Source: CAZASK01 sp964487845
GTDB taxonomy: Bacteria > Chlamydiota > Chlamydiia > Chlamydiales > FEN-1388
Direction of reading: 5' to 3'
Length of the DNA: 64,000 nt
NCBI GenBank assembly: GCA_964487845.1
Contig: CAZASK010000006.1
Location: 21,518 to 85,517, forward strand
The first letter of the stretch is position 1. Every line of letters begins with the position of its first letter. Both the position numbers and the translations under genes were made by a program. The notes under the pieces are model-generated. The model did no database searches. It saw nothing but the letters and a program-made list of their open reading frames with translations, and was not told the origin of the DNA. Shown in pieces: positions 40,415 to 50,813 of this stretch.

Positions 40415-41602
40415 CTATGTGGTTTTATGTGCTTTTTTCCAAGATGAATGAAGTTCGTGCAACTCTGTGTCCACCATACTTCGCAACTCAAAGAAGTCGA
40501 GCGCCTGTTGGAATTCATAATGATTTGCAAATCGACTGTGGAATTTTGGATTTCCTTTTAAAGGCTTCAGTCTGAATTGGTTGACAAGAAGAGAGTGTGT
40601 CTGGGCGAGTAGCTTTTTAGGAAAATGAGCAAAAGATGAGGTGTCGATACCGCGAAGAAGAGACTCTGATAGGCTGATGATGTCGCCCATGCCAAGTGGA
40701 TTTTGCCGATCTTGTGACAGGGTTAAAAGCTCTTGTTCAAGTATGGGATATGCTAATGCGGCCAGGAGGCAAACGCGGTCAAGCGGTTCTGCTCGCGTCG
40801 CATGGAGGTGATCAATGGCGCTTAAAAAATCAAAAGCCTGCTTTCCTTGATGGCCATAAAAAAAGTGATGAAAACAAGGGAAGAGAATGTCTAAAAATCC
40901 CGATTCGCCCATAAGTTCAAAAAATCGTTTTGAATAGCGGGTCTCCATCATTCGAAACACTTCTTCCAAGATGCGCTCAGGGGCACTCTTTACAATTTCT
41001 TCTCGGCAGTGGTGCAAAGCCTTAACTGTCTTTGGTTCAATTTCAAAACCGAGCCGTGCTTGAAATTTGAGCAGCCTGATCATGCGGACAGGATCTTGCT
41101 TAAAACGAGATGATGGCTCACCTATCGTTCGCAATATCTTATGTGCGATATCTTCGCAGCCGCCTACGTAATCGAGGACAGAGCGCGTGGTAGGATCGTA
41201 AAAAAGTGCGTTGACGGTAAAGTCGCGTCTCATCACATCTTCTTCAGCTGAACCCCAACGGTTATCGCGCACAATTAAAGAAGAGCTATCGAGGTCTCCT
41301 GCGGCGCGGAATGTAGACACTTCAAAAATCTTCTTTCCAGCACGGATGTGTGCGAGACGAAAGCGCTTTCCAATAAGGAGGCAGCGTCTTTGAAAGATAC
41401 GTTTTATATCTTCGGGCTTGGCAGAGGTGGAAATGTCATAATCTTTGGGTTTTTTCCCCATCATGAGGTCGCGTACAGAGCCGCCGACTAAGAAGGCATC
41501 ATGACCCTGTTCCTTTAGATGGAAGATAATCGAAAGAGCATCAGGATCAATCGATTCTTGCTGAATGAGGTGGGTGTCTTCGTTGTATATTTTTAACTGC
41601 AC
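40415..41602 (-). CDS. pcnB: Poly(A) polymerase / CCA nucleotidyltransferase family
   Basis: A 395-residue class II polynucleotide nucleotidyltransferase. The signature FLVGGSVRDLMMGKKPKDYD with DxD (DYDIST), then RFRLAHIRAGKKIFEVSTFR, RRDFTVNALFYDPTTRSVLD, RFKQDPVRMIRLLKFQARLG. The extra N-terminal region and long C-terminal helical part with IFPCFHHFFYGHQG resemble bacterial PcnB, which adds poly(A) tails to RNA; CCA-adding enzymes share all the front motifs. Neither tRNA in this window encodes CCA, so a CCA-adding activity is needed in the cell, but this gene may not supply it. The start is GTG at 41602, with a weak ribosome site. Confidence 0.8.
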   Translation of the reverse strand: MQLKIYNEDTHLIQQESIDPDALSIIFHLKEQGHDAFLVGGSVRDLMMGKKPKDYDISTSAKPEDIKRIFQRRCLLIGKRFRLAHIRAGKKIFEVSTFRAAGDLDSSSLIVRDNRWGSAEEDVMRRDFTVNALFYDPTTRSVLDYVGGCEDIAHKILRTIGEPSSRFKQDPVRMIRLLKFQARLGFEIEPKTVKALHHCREEIVKSAPERILEEVFRMMETRYSKRFFELMGESGFLDILFPCFHHFFYGHQGKQAFDFLSAIDHLHATRAEPLDRVCLLAALAYPILEQELLTLSQDRQNPLGMGDIISLSESLLRGIDTSSFAHFPKKLLAQTHSLLVNQFRLKPLKGNPKFHSRFANHYEFQQALDFFELRSMVDTELHELHSSWKKAHKTT

Positions 41603-41692
41603 AATCTTTTGCGGAATATCTGTTTCGTCTGCTATTCTAACCTTAGTTTTAGTCTTAAGTCAATAATAACTCTGAAGTGAAATAGCGAGACT

Positions 41693-43078
41693 GTGTCAAA
41701 TCACATGAAAGAAAAAAATAAAAAAAGATTATTTGGGACCGACGGGGTAAGAGGAAGAGCGAACACCTTTCCTATGACAGTAGAGCTTGCATTAGCGCTT
41801 GGCCGCGCTGTTGGCAAAATTTTTCGCACGCATGAAGGCAAACACCGTGTGGTAATAGGAAAAGACACCAGGCTGTCTTGTTACATGTATGAAAATGCCC
41901 TGATTGCGGGTCTTTGCTCGATGGGAGTAGACACCTTGATGCTAGGACCCTTGCCTACACCGGCAGTTGCTTTTATTACAAGAGCCTATCGCGCGGATGC
42001 TGGTATTGTTATTTCGGCGTCACATAATCCATATTATGACAATGGTATTAAATTTTTTTCAGCAGAAGGATTTAAATTGCCAGACGCGTGGGAGCAAGAA
42101 ATGGAAGATCTCATCGCGCAAGGACCCGCCGCCTTTGATCCTTTTTTGCCAAAAGACAATGAAATCGGTAAAAACTCTCGTATAAATGATGCAGATGGTC
42201 GTTATATAGAGTTTGTAAAGGCAACTTTTCCTCGCAAGCTATCGCTTAAAAATTTGCGTATTGCTCTTGACTGCGCTCATGGAGCGGGATATCGAGTCGC
42301 TCCGCTTGTGTTTCGGGAATTGGATGCTGAAGTGGTGGTATGTGGAAATAATCCTAACGGCTTAAATATCAACGACGGGTGTGGAGCACTTCACCCAGAG
42401 ATGGTTCAAAAACAGGTCATTGATTTCAAAGCAGATGTTGGTATTGCACTAGATGGTGACGCCGACCGTGTGATTATGATCGATGAAAATGCGCAGATTG
42501 TAGATGGAGACGCAATTTTAGCGATTTGTGCAAGAGATATGCTCTCAAAGGGAACACTACGCAATAAGAGACTTGTAGGCACTGTAATGAGCAACTTTGG
42601 ATTCATTAAAGCTATGGAAGCTTTAGGTGTCGAGGTGATTTGTGGGGCTGTCGGGGATCGTTATGTCATTCAAGAGATGATCAAGCATGATTCAAATTTA
42701 GGCGGGGAGCCTTCCGGACATGTAATCTTCTTAGATCATAACACGACAGGTGATGGCCTTGTATCAGCGCTTCAAGTGCTCAGTATCATGATTGAGACAG
42801 GCAGCAAGTTGTCAGAGCTGGCAAGTTGTTTTAAACGCTATCCTCAAGTACTTATGAATGTTCGGGTCTCTTCAAAGCCTGAGCTAGAGTCTATTCCAAA
42901 ATTAATGGAGCAGATACGACATGTAGAAGAAGATTTGGCAAGCTTTGGTAGAGTTTTAGTGCGTTATTCAGGAACTGAAAATATTTTGCGTGTGATGGTA
43001 GAAGGTCCTAAGCGTAATATTGTGCAACAGCATGCCCAGAGTATTGCTGCAATCATAAAAAATGAGATTGGGGTATAA
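41693..43078 (+). CDS. glmM: Phosphoglucosamine mutase
   Basis: A 461-residue alpha-D-phosphohexomutase. KRLFGTDGVRGRAN at the start, the phosphoserine loop ISASHNPYYDNGIKFF, metal-binding DGDADRVIMI, sugar-binding GGEPSGH, and the C-terminal phosphate loop VRYSGTENILRVMVE. GlmM interconverts glucosamine 6- and 1-phosphate for UDP-GlcNAc, needed for lipid A and peptidoglycan. The next gene, five bases on, is glmS, the preceding step in the pathway, so the two form an operon, as recalled for CT815/CT816. GTG at 41693 or ATG at 41705 could be the start. Confidence 0.92.
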   Translation: MSNHMKEKNKKRLFGTDGVRGRANTFPMTVELALALGRAVGKIFRTHEGKHRVVIGKDTRLSCYMYENALIAGLCSMGVDTLMLGPLPTPAVAFITRAYRADAGIVISASHNPYYDNGIKFFSAEGFKLPDAWEQEMEDLIAQGPAAFDPFLPKDNEIGKNSRINDADGRYIEFVKATFPRKLSLKNLRIALDCAHGAGYRVAPLVFRELDAEVVVCGNNPNGLNINDGCGALHPEMVQKQVIDFKADVGIALDGDADRVIMIDENAQIVDGDAILAICARDMLSKGTLRNKRLVGTVMSNFGFIKAMEALGVEVICGAVGDRYVIQEMIKHDSNLGGEPSGHVIFLDHNTTGDGLVSALQVLSIMIETGSKLSELASCFKRYPQVLMNVRVSSKPELESIPKLMEQIRHVEEDLASFGRVLVRYSGTENILRVMVEGPKRNIVQQHAQSIAAIIKNEIGV

Positions 43079-43082
43079 AAAT

Positions 43083-44906
43083 ATGTGCGGCATCTATGGC
43101 TATATTGGACATCGAAATGGAGTGAAAATTGCTTTAGATGGTTTAAGACGCCTCGAGTATCGTGGCTATGACTCAGCAGGCCTTGCTGGCGTGAGTGAAG
43201 GCAGCAAGCTGCAAGTATTTAAAGAAGTCGGAAAAATAGCAGCGCTTGAAGGGAGCACTTCTCATTTTTCTTCACCAACAGTCATTGCTCATACACGCTG
43301 GGCAACCCATGGGAAGGTCACGAGAGAGAATGCGCATCCTCAGCTCGATATGAAGGGAGAGGTTGCTGTCGTTTTAAATGGCATTGTAGAAAACTACCAA
43401 ACGCTTCGCGAGAGTCTTCAAAAAGAGGGAGTCGTTTTTCTATCAGAGACAGATGCTGAAGTAATTCCCCATTTGATTGCTAGAGCGTATGAGGGAGATT
43501 TGCTTCGTGCTGTGCAGCAGGCGCTTCTTTTGCTCCAGGGGGCATATGCTCTTGCTGTCGTTCATAAAAATCATCCCCATGAGTTAGTTGCAGCGGCAAA
43601 CGGCTGTCCCTTGGTGCTAGGATATGGAGCAAATGAAGCATTTTTATCATCCGATCCGAATGCGCTCATTCATCATACAAGAGAAGTAATCTATTTAAAC
43701 GATGGCGAAATTGCACAGATCAAGCCAGAAGAAATTGAGCTATTTGATGCTAGCATGGCGCAGATATCAAAAAAGACAGAGCAGCTTTTACATCAAGTAG
43801 AGGAAGTTCATAAAGGAGAGTTTGAGCATTTCACGCTCAAAGAGATCTTTGAGCAGCCACAAACTATAAAAAATGCAATGCTTTCTCGTTTTTTTGAAGA
43901 ATATGGCACCGTAGCATTAGAGGGGCTGGATATAGCAGTGCATGAGCTTCTTACGGTGCGCCGCATTTTGATCATTGCCTGTGGGACTTCATGGCATGCT
44001 GGCTTCGTTGCAGAATATATGCTCGAAGATTTGGCCAGAATTCCTACCCAATGCGAGATTTCATCTGAATTTCGTTATAAAAATCCTATCGTTCCAGAAG
44101 ATACTTTTGTCATCGCCATCAGCCAGTCTGGAGAGACGGCAGATACGGTAGCCGCGGTGCGTGAGCTGAAGGCAAAAGGTGCTCGAGTGCTTGCTATTTG
44201 TAATATTCATGGCTCTACACTGGCGAGAGAGGCGGACAGTTGCCTCTTTTTACGAGCTGGCCCCGAAATCGGAGTGTGTTCTACAAAGGCATTTACAGGG
44301 CAGCTTGTGATTCTCTCATTGTTTACGCTATTTATGGCAAGGATGAGGCATATGAGTAAAACCGAGGGGCAGCACTTTTTACAAGCTCTTCAACGCCTCC
44401 CTGATCAGGTGCAAGAGATTTTAGATACAGCTACGAGCATCCAAGCCGTTGCAAAACAATATTGTCATTATGATCACTTTTTCTTCTTAGGAAGAAGATA
44501 TATGTACCCAACAGCTCTTGAAGGAGCACTCAAGTTAAAAGAGATCTCGTACGTGAATGCCAATGGATATCCTGCTGGTGAGATGAAGCATGGCCCTATC
44601 GCGTTGATAAATGAACTCTGTCCTACCGTTGCACTATGTAGTGATAAGATAACATATGACAAGTTGGTAAGCAATTTAATGGAAGTAAAAGCGCGTCATG
44701 GAAAGGTATTGGCAATAGCTTCATTAGGCTCTCAAGGCTTGACAAGTGTTGTAGATGATATTATCTGGATTCCTGATACATTGGATGAATTGTCTCCGAT
44801 ACTCGCATCTGTAGCATGTCAGCTGTTTGCTTATTTTGTGGCAAAAGAACGTGGTGCTGAAATTGATACCCCACGTAACCTTGCTAAGTCAGTAACAGTA
44901 GAGTAG
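43083..44906 (+). CDS. glmS: Glucosamine-6-phosphate synthase (isomerizing)
   Basis: A 607-residue GlmS. Start at ATG 43083 puts the catalytic Cys next to Met: MCGIYGYIGHRNG. The glutaminase domain continues with GLRRLEYRGYDSAGLAG, THTRWATHG-like IAHTRWATHGKVTREN and HPQLD. Two SIS domains follow: ILIIACGTSWHAGFVAEYML, AISQSGETADTVAAVRELKA, and GVCSTKAFTGQ; the end TPRNLAKSVTVE is the conserved sugar-isomerase tail. It makes glucosamine 6-phosphate from fructose 6-phosphate and glutamine, the first UDP-GlcNAc step. Located five bases after glmM. Many GlmS genes are product-controlled by glmS ribozymes; no ribozyme fold is visible here in the short spacer. Confidence 0.95.
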   Translation: MCGIYGYIGHRNGVKIALDGLRRLEYRGYDSAGLAGVSEGSKLQVFKEVGKIAALEGSTSHFSSPTVIAHTRWATHGKVTRENAHPQLDMKGEVAVVLNGIVENYQTLRESLQKEGVVFLSETDAEVIPHLIARAYEGDLLRAVQQALLLLQGAYALAVVHKNHPHELVAAANGCPLVLGYGANEAFLSSDPNALIHHTREVIYLNDGEIAQIKPEEIELFDASMAQISKKTEQLLHQVEEVHKGEFEHFTLKEIFEQPQTIKNAMLSRFFEEYGTVALEGLDIAVHELLTVRRILIIACGTSWHAGFVAEYMLEDLARIPTQCEISSEFRYKNPIVPEDTFVIAISQSGETADTVAAVRELKAKGARVLAICNIHGSTLAREADSCLFLRAGPEIGVCSTKAFTGQLVILSLFTLFMARMRHMSKTEGQHFLQALQRLPDQVQEILDTATSIQAVAKQYCHYDHFFFLGRRYMYPTALEGALKLKEISYVNANGYPAGEMKHGPIALINELCPTVALCSDKITYDKLVSNLMEVKARHGKVLAIASLGSQGLTSVVDDIIWIPDTLDELSPILASVACQLFAYFVAKERGAEIDTPRNLAKSVTVE

Positions 44907-44910
44907 GCAT

Positions 44911-46560
44911 ATGCAGTCATTTGAAATTGTACAACGAAGTGTTGGCTATATAGCTGATGCGTTACAGAGACACAGTAAATTTGATCAAGTATGCATTGAA
45001 AAGTCCGAGGAGCTGCCTTCCCTGACCGTGGTAGAGCGCCTTCCTTTTGATATTGCGTATCAGACGATCTGTTCCATGTTTTCAAAATCTTCTATCATAA
45101 CAGATAATGCTACGCGTCATTTTTTCGAACATGTATTTGGAAAAAGGCGATTCGAAAAAATATGTAATGAAGTATTTGGACATATACCACAGACATTTTC
45201 AAAAAATGATATTGCAAGCATTTATGTACATGCGGCAAATGTGACGTATAGTGATTTGCAAATGCTTTTTCTTGCGCTGAAGAGTGATGAAAAACAAGTG
45301 CTCTTTTTCACTGAGGAAGAAACAGATATCTTGAAACAGAAAATTCAAGATGCTCAAACTTTAGAAGAGGTAGATGGTGTCATCATCGAAGAATTTGTCC
45401 AATATCTTTCCCCATTTGCAAGAGTAGAGCATGTCTTTTTTCATCAAGTGCCGCAAGATTCTGTGTGTATCGATTCAGGGAAGACTTGGGCAGGTTTTCG
45501 AGAGCGTGTTGCAATTCAAGAAAAGGTAAAAAAGGGGAGCCTGACGCAAGAGCAGTGGTATTATATAGTAGGCAAGCAGCTGCTTGATTATGAAATACCC
45601 GAAGGGACTCTACTACGAAATAGAGAAGGTGGGTATCATCGAGTGTTTCGCATTATTTCTGGAGGCGGAGCTTATAAAACATGTTTGCTGCCTATTGGGA
45701 AAAAGGCAAAAGATACAAATCGATATGTGTTATATAGAGGCACTAGGCCATTTCCATCCGCAACTGATTCCTTGCATACGATTATAGATGATATAAGGCC
45801 GCAGCTTGGATCCAAGGGAGCATATATAACTTTTGAAGAGACAAAGTCACTTTTGACTGCTGGAAATGGATTTGTTGATACAGAAGCTGATACGGTAGTG
45901 GGCATTGGTTTTAGCCTGGGTGGAGCGCATGTGAGTCGAGATGCCGTTCTTCATCAAAACAAATTTCACTCTATCATCACTTTGGGAAGTCCTGGTATTG
46001 ACAAAGAAACCTGTAAGCGCTTTGTTACCCAAGTCTCGAATAAACCAACTATTATTTCCTATATAGAAGAAGACGATGTCATCGATCGTTTTGGCGGGGC
46101 TAAGTTAGGACTTGGCTTAACATCAGATAAAGCGAGTGTTCATGTTCGCGTGATGTGTCCTGGGCGCTCGAATCCCACACTTGAAGAGGTGATTCAGCAA
46201 CGCAGAGCTTCTCGAAACTCATTTTTGTTCTATGCGCGATTCCCATTTCAATTTATCACCTCTTTACTTGGATCTCACAATCGTATTACGCCGCAGATGC
46301 AAGAATATGGGGTGCTTCATTTTTCCAACGAGAGTAATGACCATTCTTTGCAAAAGATCCTTGCGCATGAAGGGCCTTTATATGATTCTCGGTGGGAGCG
46401 AGTACGTCACTATATTTCAAGAGTAGTCGAATTAGAAAATCATCCTCAATTTATACGATTGACTCAGGTGTTTCAAGAGGTGGTACAGGATATAGGAACT
46501 CAGTTTGAAACGGCCTGTCTTCATATACAGAGAGCTATGGGAGAAATCAATCATTTCTAG
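44911..46560 (+). CDS. Lipase-like (alpha/beta hydrolase) chlamydial protein
   Basis: A 549-residue protein. The C-terminal half looks like a class 3 lipase/alpha-beta hydrolase: strand TVVGIGFSLGGAHVSRDAVL with the nucleophile elbow GFSLGG (Ser335), then HSIITLGSPGIDKE and TIISYIEEDDVIDRFGG, where Asp residues fit the catalytic acid position. Histidines follow further on. The N-terminal ~200 residues are unrecognised. No signal peptide or membrane helix; if it acts on host lipids it must be type III secreted, which is inference. It starts four bases after glmS on the same strand, and no sequence feature links it to the sugar pathway. Confidence 0.55.
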   Translation: MQSFEIVQRSVGYIADALQRHSKFDQVCIEKSEELPSLTVVERLPFDIAYQTICSMFSKSSIITDNATRHFFEHVFGKRRFEKICNEVFGHIPQTFSKNDIASIYVHAANVTYSDLQMLFLALKSDEKQVLFFTEEETDILKQKIQDAQTLEEVDGVIIEEFVQYLSPFARVEHVFFHQVPQDSVCIDSGKTWAGFRERVAIQEKVKKGSLTQEQWYYIVGKQLLDYEIPEGTLLRNREGGYHRVFRIISGGGAYKTCLLPIGKKAKDTNRYVLYRGTRPFPSATDSLHTIIDDIRPQLGSKGAYITFEETKSLLTAGNGFVDTEADTVVGIGFSLGGAHVSRDAVLHQNKFHSIITLGSPGIDKETCKRFVTQVSNKPTIISYIEEDDVIDRFGGAKLGLGLTSDKASVHVRVMCPGRSNPTLEEVIQQRRASRNSFLFYARFPFQFITSLLGSHNRITPQMQEYGVLHFSNESNDHSLQKILAHEGPLYDSRWERVRHYISRVVELENHPQFIRLTQVFQEVVQDIGTQFETACLHIQRAMGEINHF

Positions 46561-46571
46561 GGCAGCTTTTT

Positions 46572-47498
46572 TCATTCAAAAAATAATGAATGAGCGAAGT
46601 TCTGCGCCTCAAATGGAGCAAGATCGTCGATGCCTTCGCCTGTTCCAAGCCACTTGATTGGAATGTTCAGCTCTTTTTGGATAGCTATAGCGCCCCCACC
46701 TTTCGCAGTGCCATCCATTTTTGTGAGGATAAGGCCGGAAAGAGGAGTAAATGTAGAGAATACTTTGGCATTCTGAAGGCCATTTTGTCCAACAGTAGCA
46801 TCAAGGACAAGAAGCGTCTCATGCGGTGCGTCAGAACATACCTTTTGTATGCTCTTTCGTATTTTTTCAAGCTCTTTCATGAGATGTGTTTTATTTTCCA
46901 GCCTGCCCGCTGTGTCGACAATAACGTAGTCAGCACCTCGGGACAGAGCTGCTTGGACAGCGTCAAAGGCGCATGCCGCAGGATCGCTTTTATATGCTCC
47001 AGAGACGAGATCTACCTTCAATCTGTCTGCCCAGATGGCGAGCTGCTCTTGCGCTCCAGCCCGAAAAGTATCTGCTGCAGCAAGAAGTACCGTATTGCCT
47101 TCGTCTTGCAGCTTCTTACATAATTTAGCCACTGTAGTCGTCTTGCCATTGCCATTTACTCCAACGACTAAGATAACCGTAGGGCCTTGGGCTGCTTTTT
47201 TTATTGTGCTATCTGCTTGTTTCAAGAGCTGAGTGATCTCATTTTCCAAAAAAGTGAGCACAGCGTCTGCTGAGCAGCCTTGATTTTTACGAAGAAAAGT
47301 TTTTGTTTTTTCAGCCATTTCAAGAGATGTTTTTACGCCAAGGTCAGCCTCATAAAAAATGGTTTCGAGCTCTTCAACGAGGTTTTCATCAATCGGCTTT
47401 GAGAACAGAGCGCGCAGACGATCGGTAAAGCGATCTCTCGTTTTTTTCAGAGCGCGTTTGATGGCGTTGTATCCAGACTGTAGAAAATGAAATACCAT
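46572..47498 (-). CDS. ftsY: Signal recognition particle receptor FtsY
   Basis: A 308-residue SRP-type GTPase. The G1 loop is VGVNGNGKTTTVAKLCKKL, then DTFRAGAQEQLAIWADRL (G2/insertion box), VIVDTAGRLENKTHLMKELE (DTAGR), and TKMDGTAKGGGAIAIQ (TKxD, GG). The N domain is short and lacks the long acidic membrane-targeting A domain of E. coli FtsY. It docks ribosome-SRP complexes to the SecYEG channel. GAGG five bases before ATG 47498. Convergent with the lipase-like gene and divergent from sucC; CT820 is next to CT821 sucC in C. trachomatis. Confidence 0.93.
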   Translation of the reverse strand: MVFHFLQSGYNAIKRALKKTRDRFTDRLRALFSKPIDENLVEELETIFYEADLGVKTSLEMAEKTKTFLRKNQGCSADAVLTFLENEITQLLKQADSTIKKAAQGPTVILVVGVNGNGKTTTVAKLCKKLQDEGNTVLLAAADTFRAGAQEQLAIWADRLKVDLVSGAYKSDPAACAFDAVQAALSRGADYVIVDTAGRLENKTHLMKELEKIRKSIQKVCSDAPHETLLVLDATVGQNGLQNAKVFSTFTPLSGLILTKMDGTAKGGGAIAIQKELNIPIKWLGTGEGIDDLAPFEAQNFAHSLFFE

Positions 47499-47616
47499 GT
47501 TGTCCTCAAAAAGAGCTATAGAGGGAAATTTTTTTTAAAAATGTTGCTATCTAAATCAGTTCATAACAAGATGGCTTAAGGATAGCTGATTATAAACACA
47601 GGATACAATAGATTTT

Positions 47617-48774
47617 ATGGATTTGTATGAGTATCAAGCAAAGGAGCTTCTTCGTAATTATGGACTTATAGTGCCACCTTGTTATGTAGCAAAAAGTGCA
47701 GAAGAAATAGATGCTATCATAGAAAATCATGAATTTGAAACGTGTGTTATCAAAGCGCAAGTGCTTACAGGAGGCCGTGGGAAGGCGGGTGGGGTGCGGC
47801 TCTGCCACACAAAAGAAGAGATGAAATCGCAGGCTTACTCCATGCTTGGCATGAAACTTGTGACGAAGCAAACAGGGCCTCAAGGAGTTATTGTCCGGGA
47901 GATACTCTTTACCCCTGCAGTTTCTATCCAAAAAGAATGCTACATCAGCATTGTTTTGGATAGAAAAAATGGTGCTTTTGCTTTGATTGCCTCCAAAGAA
48001 GGTGGTGTTGAAATCGAAGAGGTGGCGGCGAAAGCACCTGACAAGATTCTGGTCATCCCCTTTGAATCGAAAGCGAGGGTGAGGAGCTTTCATGTGCAGC
48101 GCATTCTTCGTTTTTTAGGCCTCGAAAACAAGGCCTCTTCTGTTATCTACTCTCTGCTAGATGCCTTCTTTGCTCTCGACTGCACATTATTAGAGATAAA
48201 TCCACTTGCCACTACAACAGATGGTCAACTGGTACTTCTTGATGCAAAGATGAGTATCGATAGTAACGCTTCGTTCAGACAAAAGTGGTGTGCAAAATAT
48301 GATGACACCGCTCATCTCTCACAGGCAGAGCTTCTTGCAAAGCAGCACGATCTTTCCTATATCACCTTAGATGGCAATATAGGCTGTATGGTAAATGGCG
48401 CAGGACTTGCTATGGCTACCATGGACCTCATTCGACACTGGGGAGGCGAGCCAGCAAACTTTTTAGATGTTGGTGGCGGAGCCTCTTTAGAGAAAGTCAC
48501 AGCGGGTTTTCATATGTTGCTGTCAGAACCCAAGGTAAAAGCTGTCTTGGTGAATATTTTTGGCGGTATTATGAACTGTGAGACAATAGCGCTTGCTCTC
48601 AAGCAGGCAGTGGCAGATACAGGCCTGAAAATACCTCTTGTAGTGCGTATGGAGGGTACAAATGTAGACAGCGCTCGAGAAATTTTAAAACAAGCCTTAC
48701 CGCAAGCGCATGCTGCAGCATCGCTCGATGAGGCAGCAGAACTTGTGGTGCGATATGGCAATTCTTCTCAATAA
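47617..48774 (+). CDS. sucC: Succinyl-CoA ligase, beta subunit
   Basis: A 385-residue ATP-grasp subunit. It begins [20 protein letters not shown], then [38 protein letters not shown] (metal-binding), and [20 protein letters not shown]. The C-terminal flavodoxin-like domain has [13 protein letters not shown] and [15 protein letters not shown]. With SucD it converts succinyl-CoA to succinate, forming ATP or GTP; a good match for the truncated chlamydial TCA cycle. It overlaps sucD by 20 bases, giving coupled translation. Order sucC-sucD after ftsY matches CT821-CT822. Confidence 0.95.
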   Translation: MDLYEYQAKELLRNYGLIVPPCYVAKSAEEIDAIIENHEFETCVIKAQVLTGGRGKAGGVRLCHTKEEMKSQAYSMLGMKLVTKQTGPQGVIVREILFTPAVSIQKECYISIVLDRKNGAFALIASKEGGVEIEEVAAKAPDKILVIPFESKARVRSFHVQRILRFLGLENKASSVIYSLLDAFFALDCTLLEINPLATTTDGQLVLLDAKMSIDSNASFRQKWCAKYDDTAHLSQAELLAKQHDLSYITLDGNIGCMVNGAGLAMATMDLIRHWGGEPANFLDVGGGASLEKVTAGFHMLLSEPKVKAVLVNIFGGIMNCETIALALKQAVADTGLKIPLVVRMEGTNVDSAREILKQALPQAHAAASLDEAAELVVRYGNSSQ

Positions 48775-49642
48775 ACAGAGCTTGGTGATCTGCCAGGGTA
48801 TTACCGGTAAATTTGGTAGTTTTCATACACAAGAGTGTCTTTCCTATGGGACGAAGGTGGCAGGCGGCGTCACTCCAGGAAAAGGAGGAACAGTACATGG
48901 AGGACTTTTTGTTTTCGACTCCGTACTAGAGGCGAAGCGAGCTACTGGTTGTAATGTGTCGATGATTTTTGTTCCCGCTCCTTTTGCTCCAGATGCTATC
49001 TTAGAAGCAGAAGAGGCTGGAATAGAGCTCATTATCTGTATTACAGAGGGAATTGCTGTACATGATATGGTAGAGGTATGCACAATAGTAAAGCGAAATA
49101 ACAGAGCTCGACTGATTGGTCCTAATTGCCCTGGAGTGATCACTCCTAGTGAGTGTAAGGTGGGTATTATGCCCGGCTATATCCACACAAAAGGAAAAAT
49201 AGGGATTGTCTCCAGGTCAGGGACGTTGACCTATGAAGCAGTATGGCAGACAACAGAGCTAGGTCTTGGACAGTCTACTTGCGTAGGTATTGGAGGAGAT
49301 CCAATTGCTGGTACTGATTTTATAGACATCCTCAAACTGTTTGAGCAAGATAATGACACACAAGGCGTCTTGATGATTGGCGAGATTGGCGGCTCGAAAG
49401 AAGAAGAGGCGGCAGAGTGGATGAAGGCTCATATGACAAAACCAGTGGCTGCTTTTATTGCCGGGAAAAGCGCACCTCCAGGGAAAAGAATGGGTCATGC
49501 TGGAGCTATCATCTCACAAGGGCAGGGAGCAGCAGAAGGTAAAATAGAAGCACTCAGGCGAGCAGGTGTCGTTGTCGCTGATAGTCCAGCGAAGATTGGA
49601 GCTGCTATGCAAGAGGCTTTGCAAAAAAATAAACGCATATGA
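48755..49642 (+). CDS. sucD: Succinyl-CoA ligase, alpha subunit
   Basis: A 295-residue CoA-binding subunit. It begins [20 protein letters not shown] with the Rossmann-type CoA site, then [12 protein letters not shown], the middle [20 protein letters not shown] and [16 protein letters not shown], and the phospho-histidine [12 protein letters not shown] near residue 245. The start at 48755 is chosen because it matches the family's length; longer in-frame starts lie inside sucC. It overlaps sucC by 20 bases and the following M50 gene by four bases (ATGA), so the three are one operon. Confidence 0.95.
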   Translation: MAILLNKQSLVICQGITGKFGSFHTQECLSYGTKVAGGVTPGKGGTVHGGLFVFDSVLEAKRATGCNVSMIFVPAPFAPDAILEAEEAGIELIICITEGIAVHDMVEVCTIVKRNNRARLIGPNCPGVITPSECKVGIMPGYIHTKGKIGIVSRSGTLTYEAVWQTTELGLGQSTCVGIGGDPIAGTDFIDILKLFEQDNDTQGVLMIGEIGGSKEEEAAEWMKAHMTKPVAAFIAGKSAPPGKRMGHAGAIISQGQGAAEGKIEALRRAGVVVADSPAKIGAAMQEALQKNKRI

Positions 49643-50772
49643 ATCGATTTTCTATTCCTCTTAAAATTACAAGCTCATTTTGGATGGCCGCATTTTTGAT
49701 TGGCTGGATGGCGTCTTCTGATATGACAGGTGCCTTTTTATGGGTTACAGTGGTTCTTGTATCAGTTGTTGTACATGAGATGGGCCATGCCCTGACAGCA
49801 GCGTTATTTGGTCAGACAGTGCGTATTGAATTAGGCTTTCTTGGCGGTGTAACCTATCGCTATGGACGAGCTGTGTCAAAGCTACAAGACTTTGTCATCG
49901 TCTTGATGGGCCCCGTCAGTAGTCTTTTATTAGCAGCAATATGCTGGTGGGGCGCGCAGGCATTTCACCATATGAGAGACCTGCTTCCCTCTCTACTCTA
50001 TACGTTCTTCTTTGCCAACATTTTTTGGACCTTTTTAAATATTGTGCCAGTGCTTCCTCTCGATGGCGGCAAGCTCATGCAAATTGCATTAGTTGCTCTC
50101 TTTAAAACTTCAGGAGAGCGCCTTTCATATCTTTTCAGCTGCATTGCAAGCGCTGTTTTTGTAGTAGTGGCTTTATATATGGGGGGTGTATTTGTAGCCT
50201 GCCTTCTTCTCTTATTTGCGTTTGATAGCTATCGTATGTGGCAGAAAACGAGTGTGTATATTGCAAGCGATGTCGAGCAGCAGATCATCCAGGAGATGAA
50301 TGGAGCGAAGCAGGAGTGGTTGCTCCAGCATCCAGATGCTGCGATCGCGCGCTTAGAAGCTTTGTGCTCTCACTATCCAGAAGAGAGGGCGATAGAGCAA
50401 GCGACAGTGCAGCTCGCCAATTACCTTTTGACAACGCAAAAGGCGAATAAAGCGTTTTTTTATCTTGTCCGCGTAGAAAAGACACTTTCTCTCGAAGGGT
50501 TAAAACTACTTCAGCTGGCAGCTTATGAGACTATGGATTGGAAAAAAGCTCTTGAAGCGGGCCAGAGAATCTTTTTAGAAGAGGGCGGAGATGTGAGCTC
50601 GGCATTGTTGAATGCTTTTTCGGCAGCACGTCTTGCACAAGCGCCTCTTGCTATCAATTGGCTCCTGGCTGCTGCGAAAGAAGGAGAGGTTGATATGAAA
50701 AAGGTGATGGAATCTGAAGATTTTGACTTGATTCGTTCACATCCTCGTTTTGTGCAACTCATGACGGGCTAG
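49639..50772 (+). CDS. M50 family membrane metalloprotease with C-terminal TPR-like domain
   Basis: A 377-residue protein. The N-terminal ~200 residues are membrane helices carrying [17 protein letters not shown] (HExxH zinc site) and [15 protein letters not shown] (NPxDGG-like motif with the third ligand Asp), the site-2 protease layout of SpoIVFB-like enzymes. These cut transmembrane helices within the membrane. The C-terminal ~170 residues are soluble, helical and repeat-like ([40 protein letters not shown]), perhaps TPR. It overlaps the sucD stop by four bases. No anti-sigma factor or other obvious substrate is encoded nearby. Followed by a strong bidirectional hairpin. Confidence 0.85.
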   Translation: MNRFSIPLKITSSFWMAAFLIGWMASSDMTGAFLWVTVVLVSVVVHEMGHALTAALFGQTVRIELGFLGGVTYRYGRAVSKLQDFVIVLMGPVSSLLLAAICWWGAQAFHHMRDLLPSLLYTFFFANIFWTFLNIVPVLPLDGGKLMQIALVALFKTSGERLSYLFSCIASAVFVVVALYMGGVFVACLLLLFAFDSYRMWQKTSVYIASDVEQQIIQEMNGAKQEWLLQHPDAAIARLEALCSHYPEERAIEQATVQLANYLLTTQKANKAFFYLVRVEKTLSLEGLKLLQLAAYETMDWKKALEAGQRIFLEEGGDVSSALLNAFSAARLAQAPLAINWLLAAAKEGEVDMKKVMESEDFDLIRSHPRFVQLMTG

Positions 50773-50804
50773 CATGGATTCTTTTATATAAAAGAATCCA
50801 TGCT
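50771..50804. terminator. Perfect 15-bp palindromic terminator
   Basis: Arms AGCATGGATTCTTTT (50771-50785) and AAAAGAATCCATGCT (50790-50804) separated by ATAT, between the convergent M50 and htrA genes. T and A runs inside the stem let it act in both directions. Confidence 0.8.
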
Positions 50805-50813
50805 ATGAATGCT

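Noticed and set aside
47550..47592. CTAAATCAGTT...TAGCTGATT resembling the hairpin at 3902-3940
   Set aside because: Only short arms are shared and the spacers differ; chance similarity of AT-rich hairpins is more likely than a second IS end.
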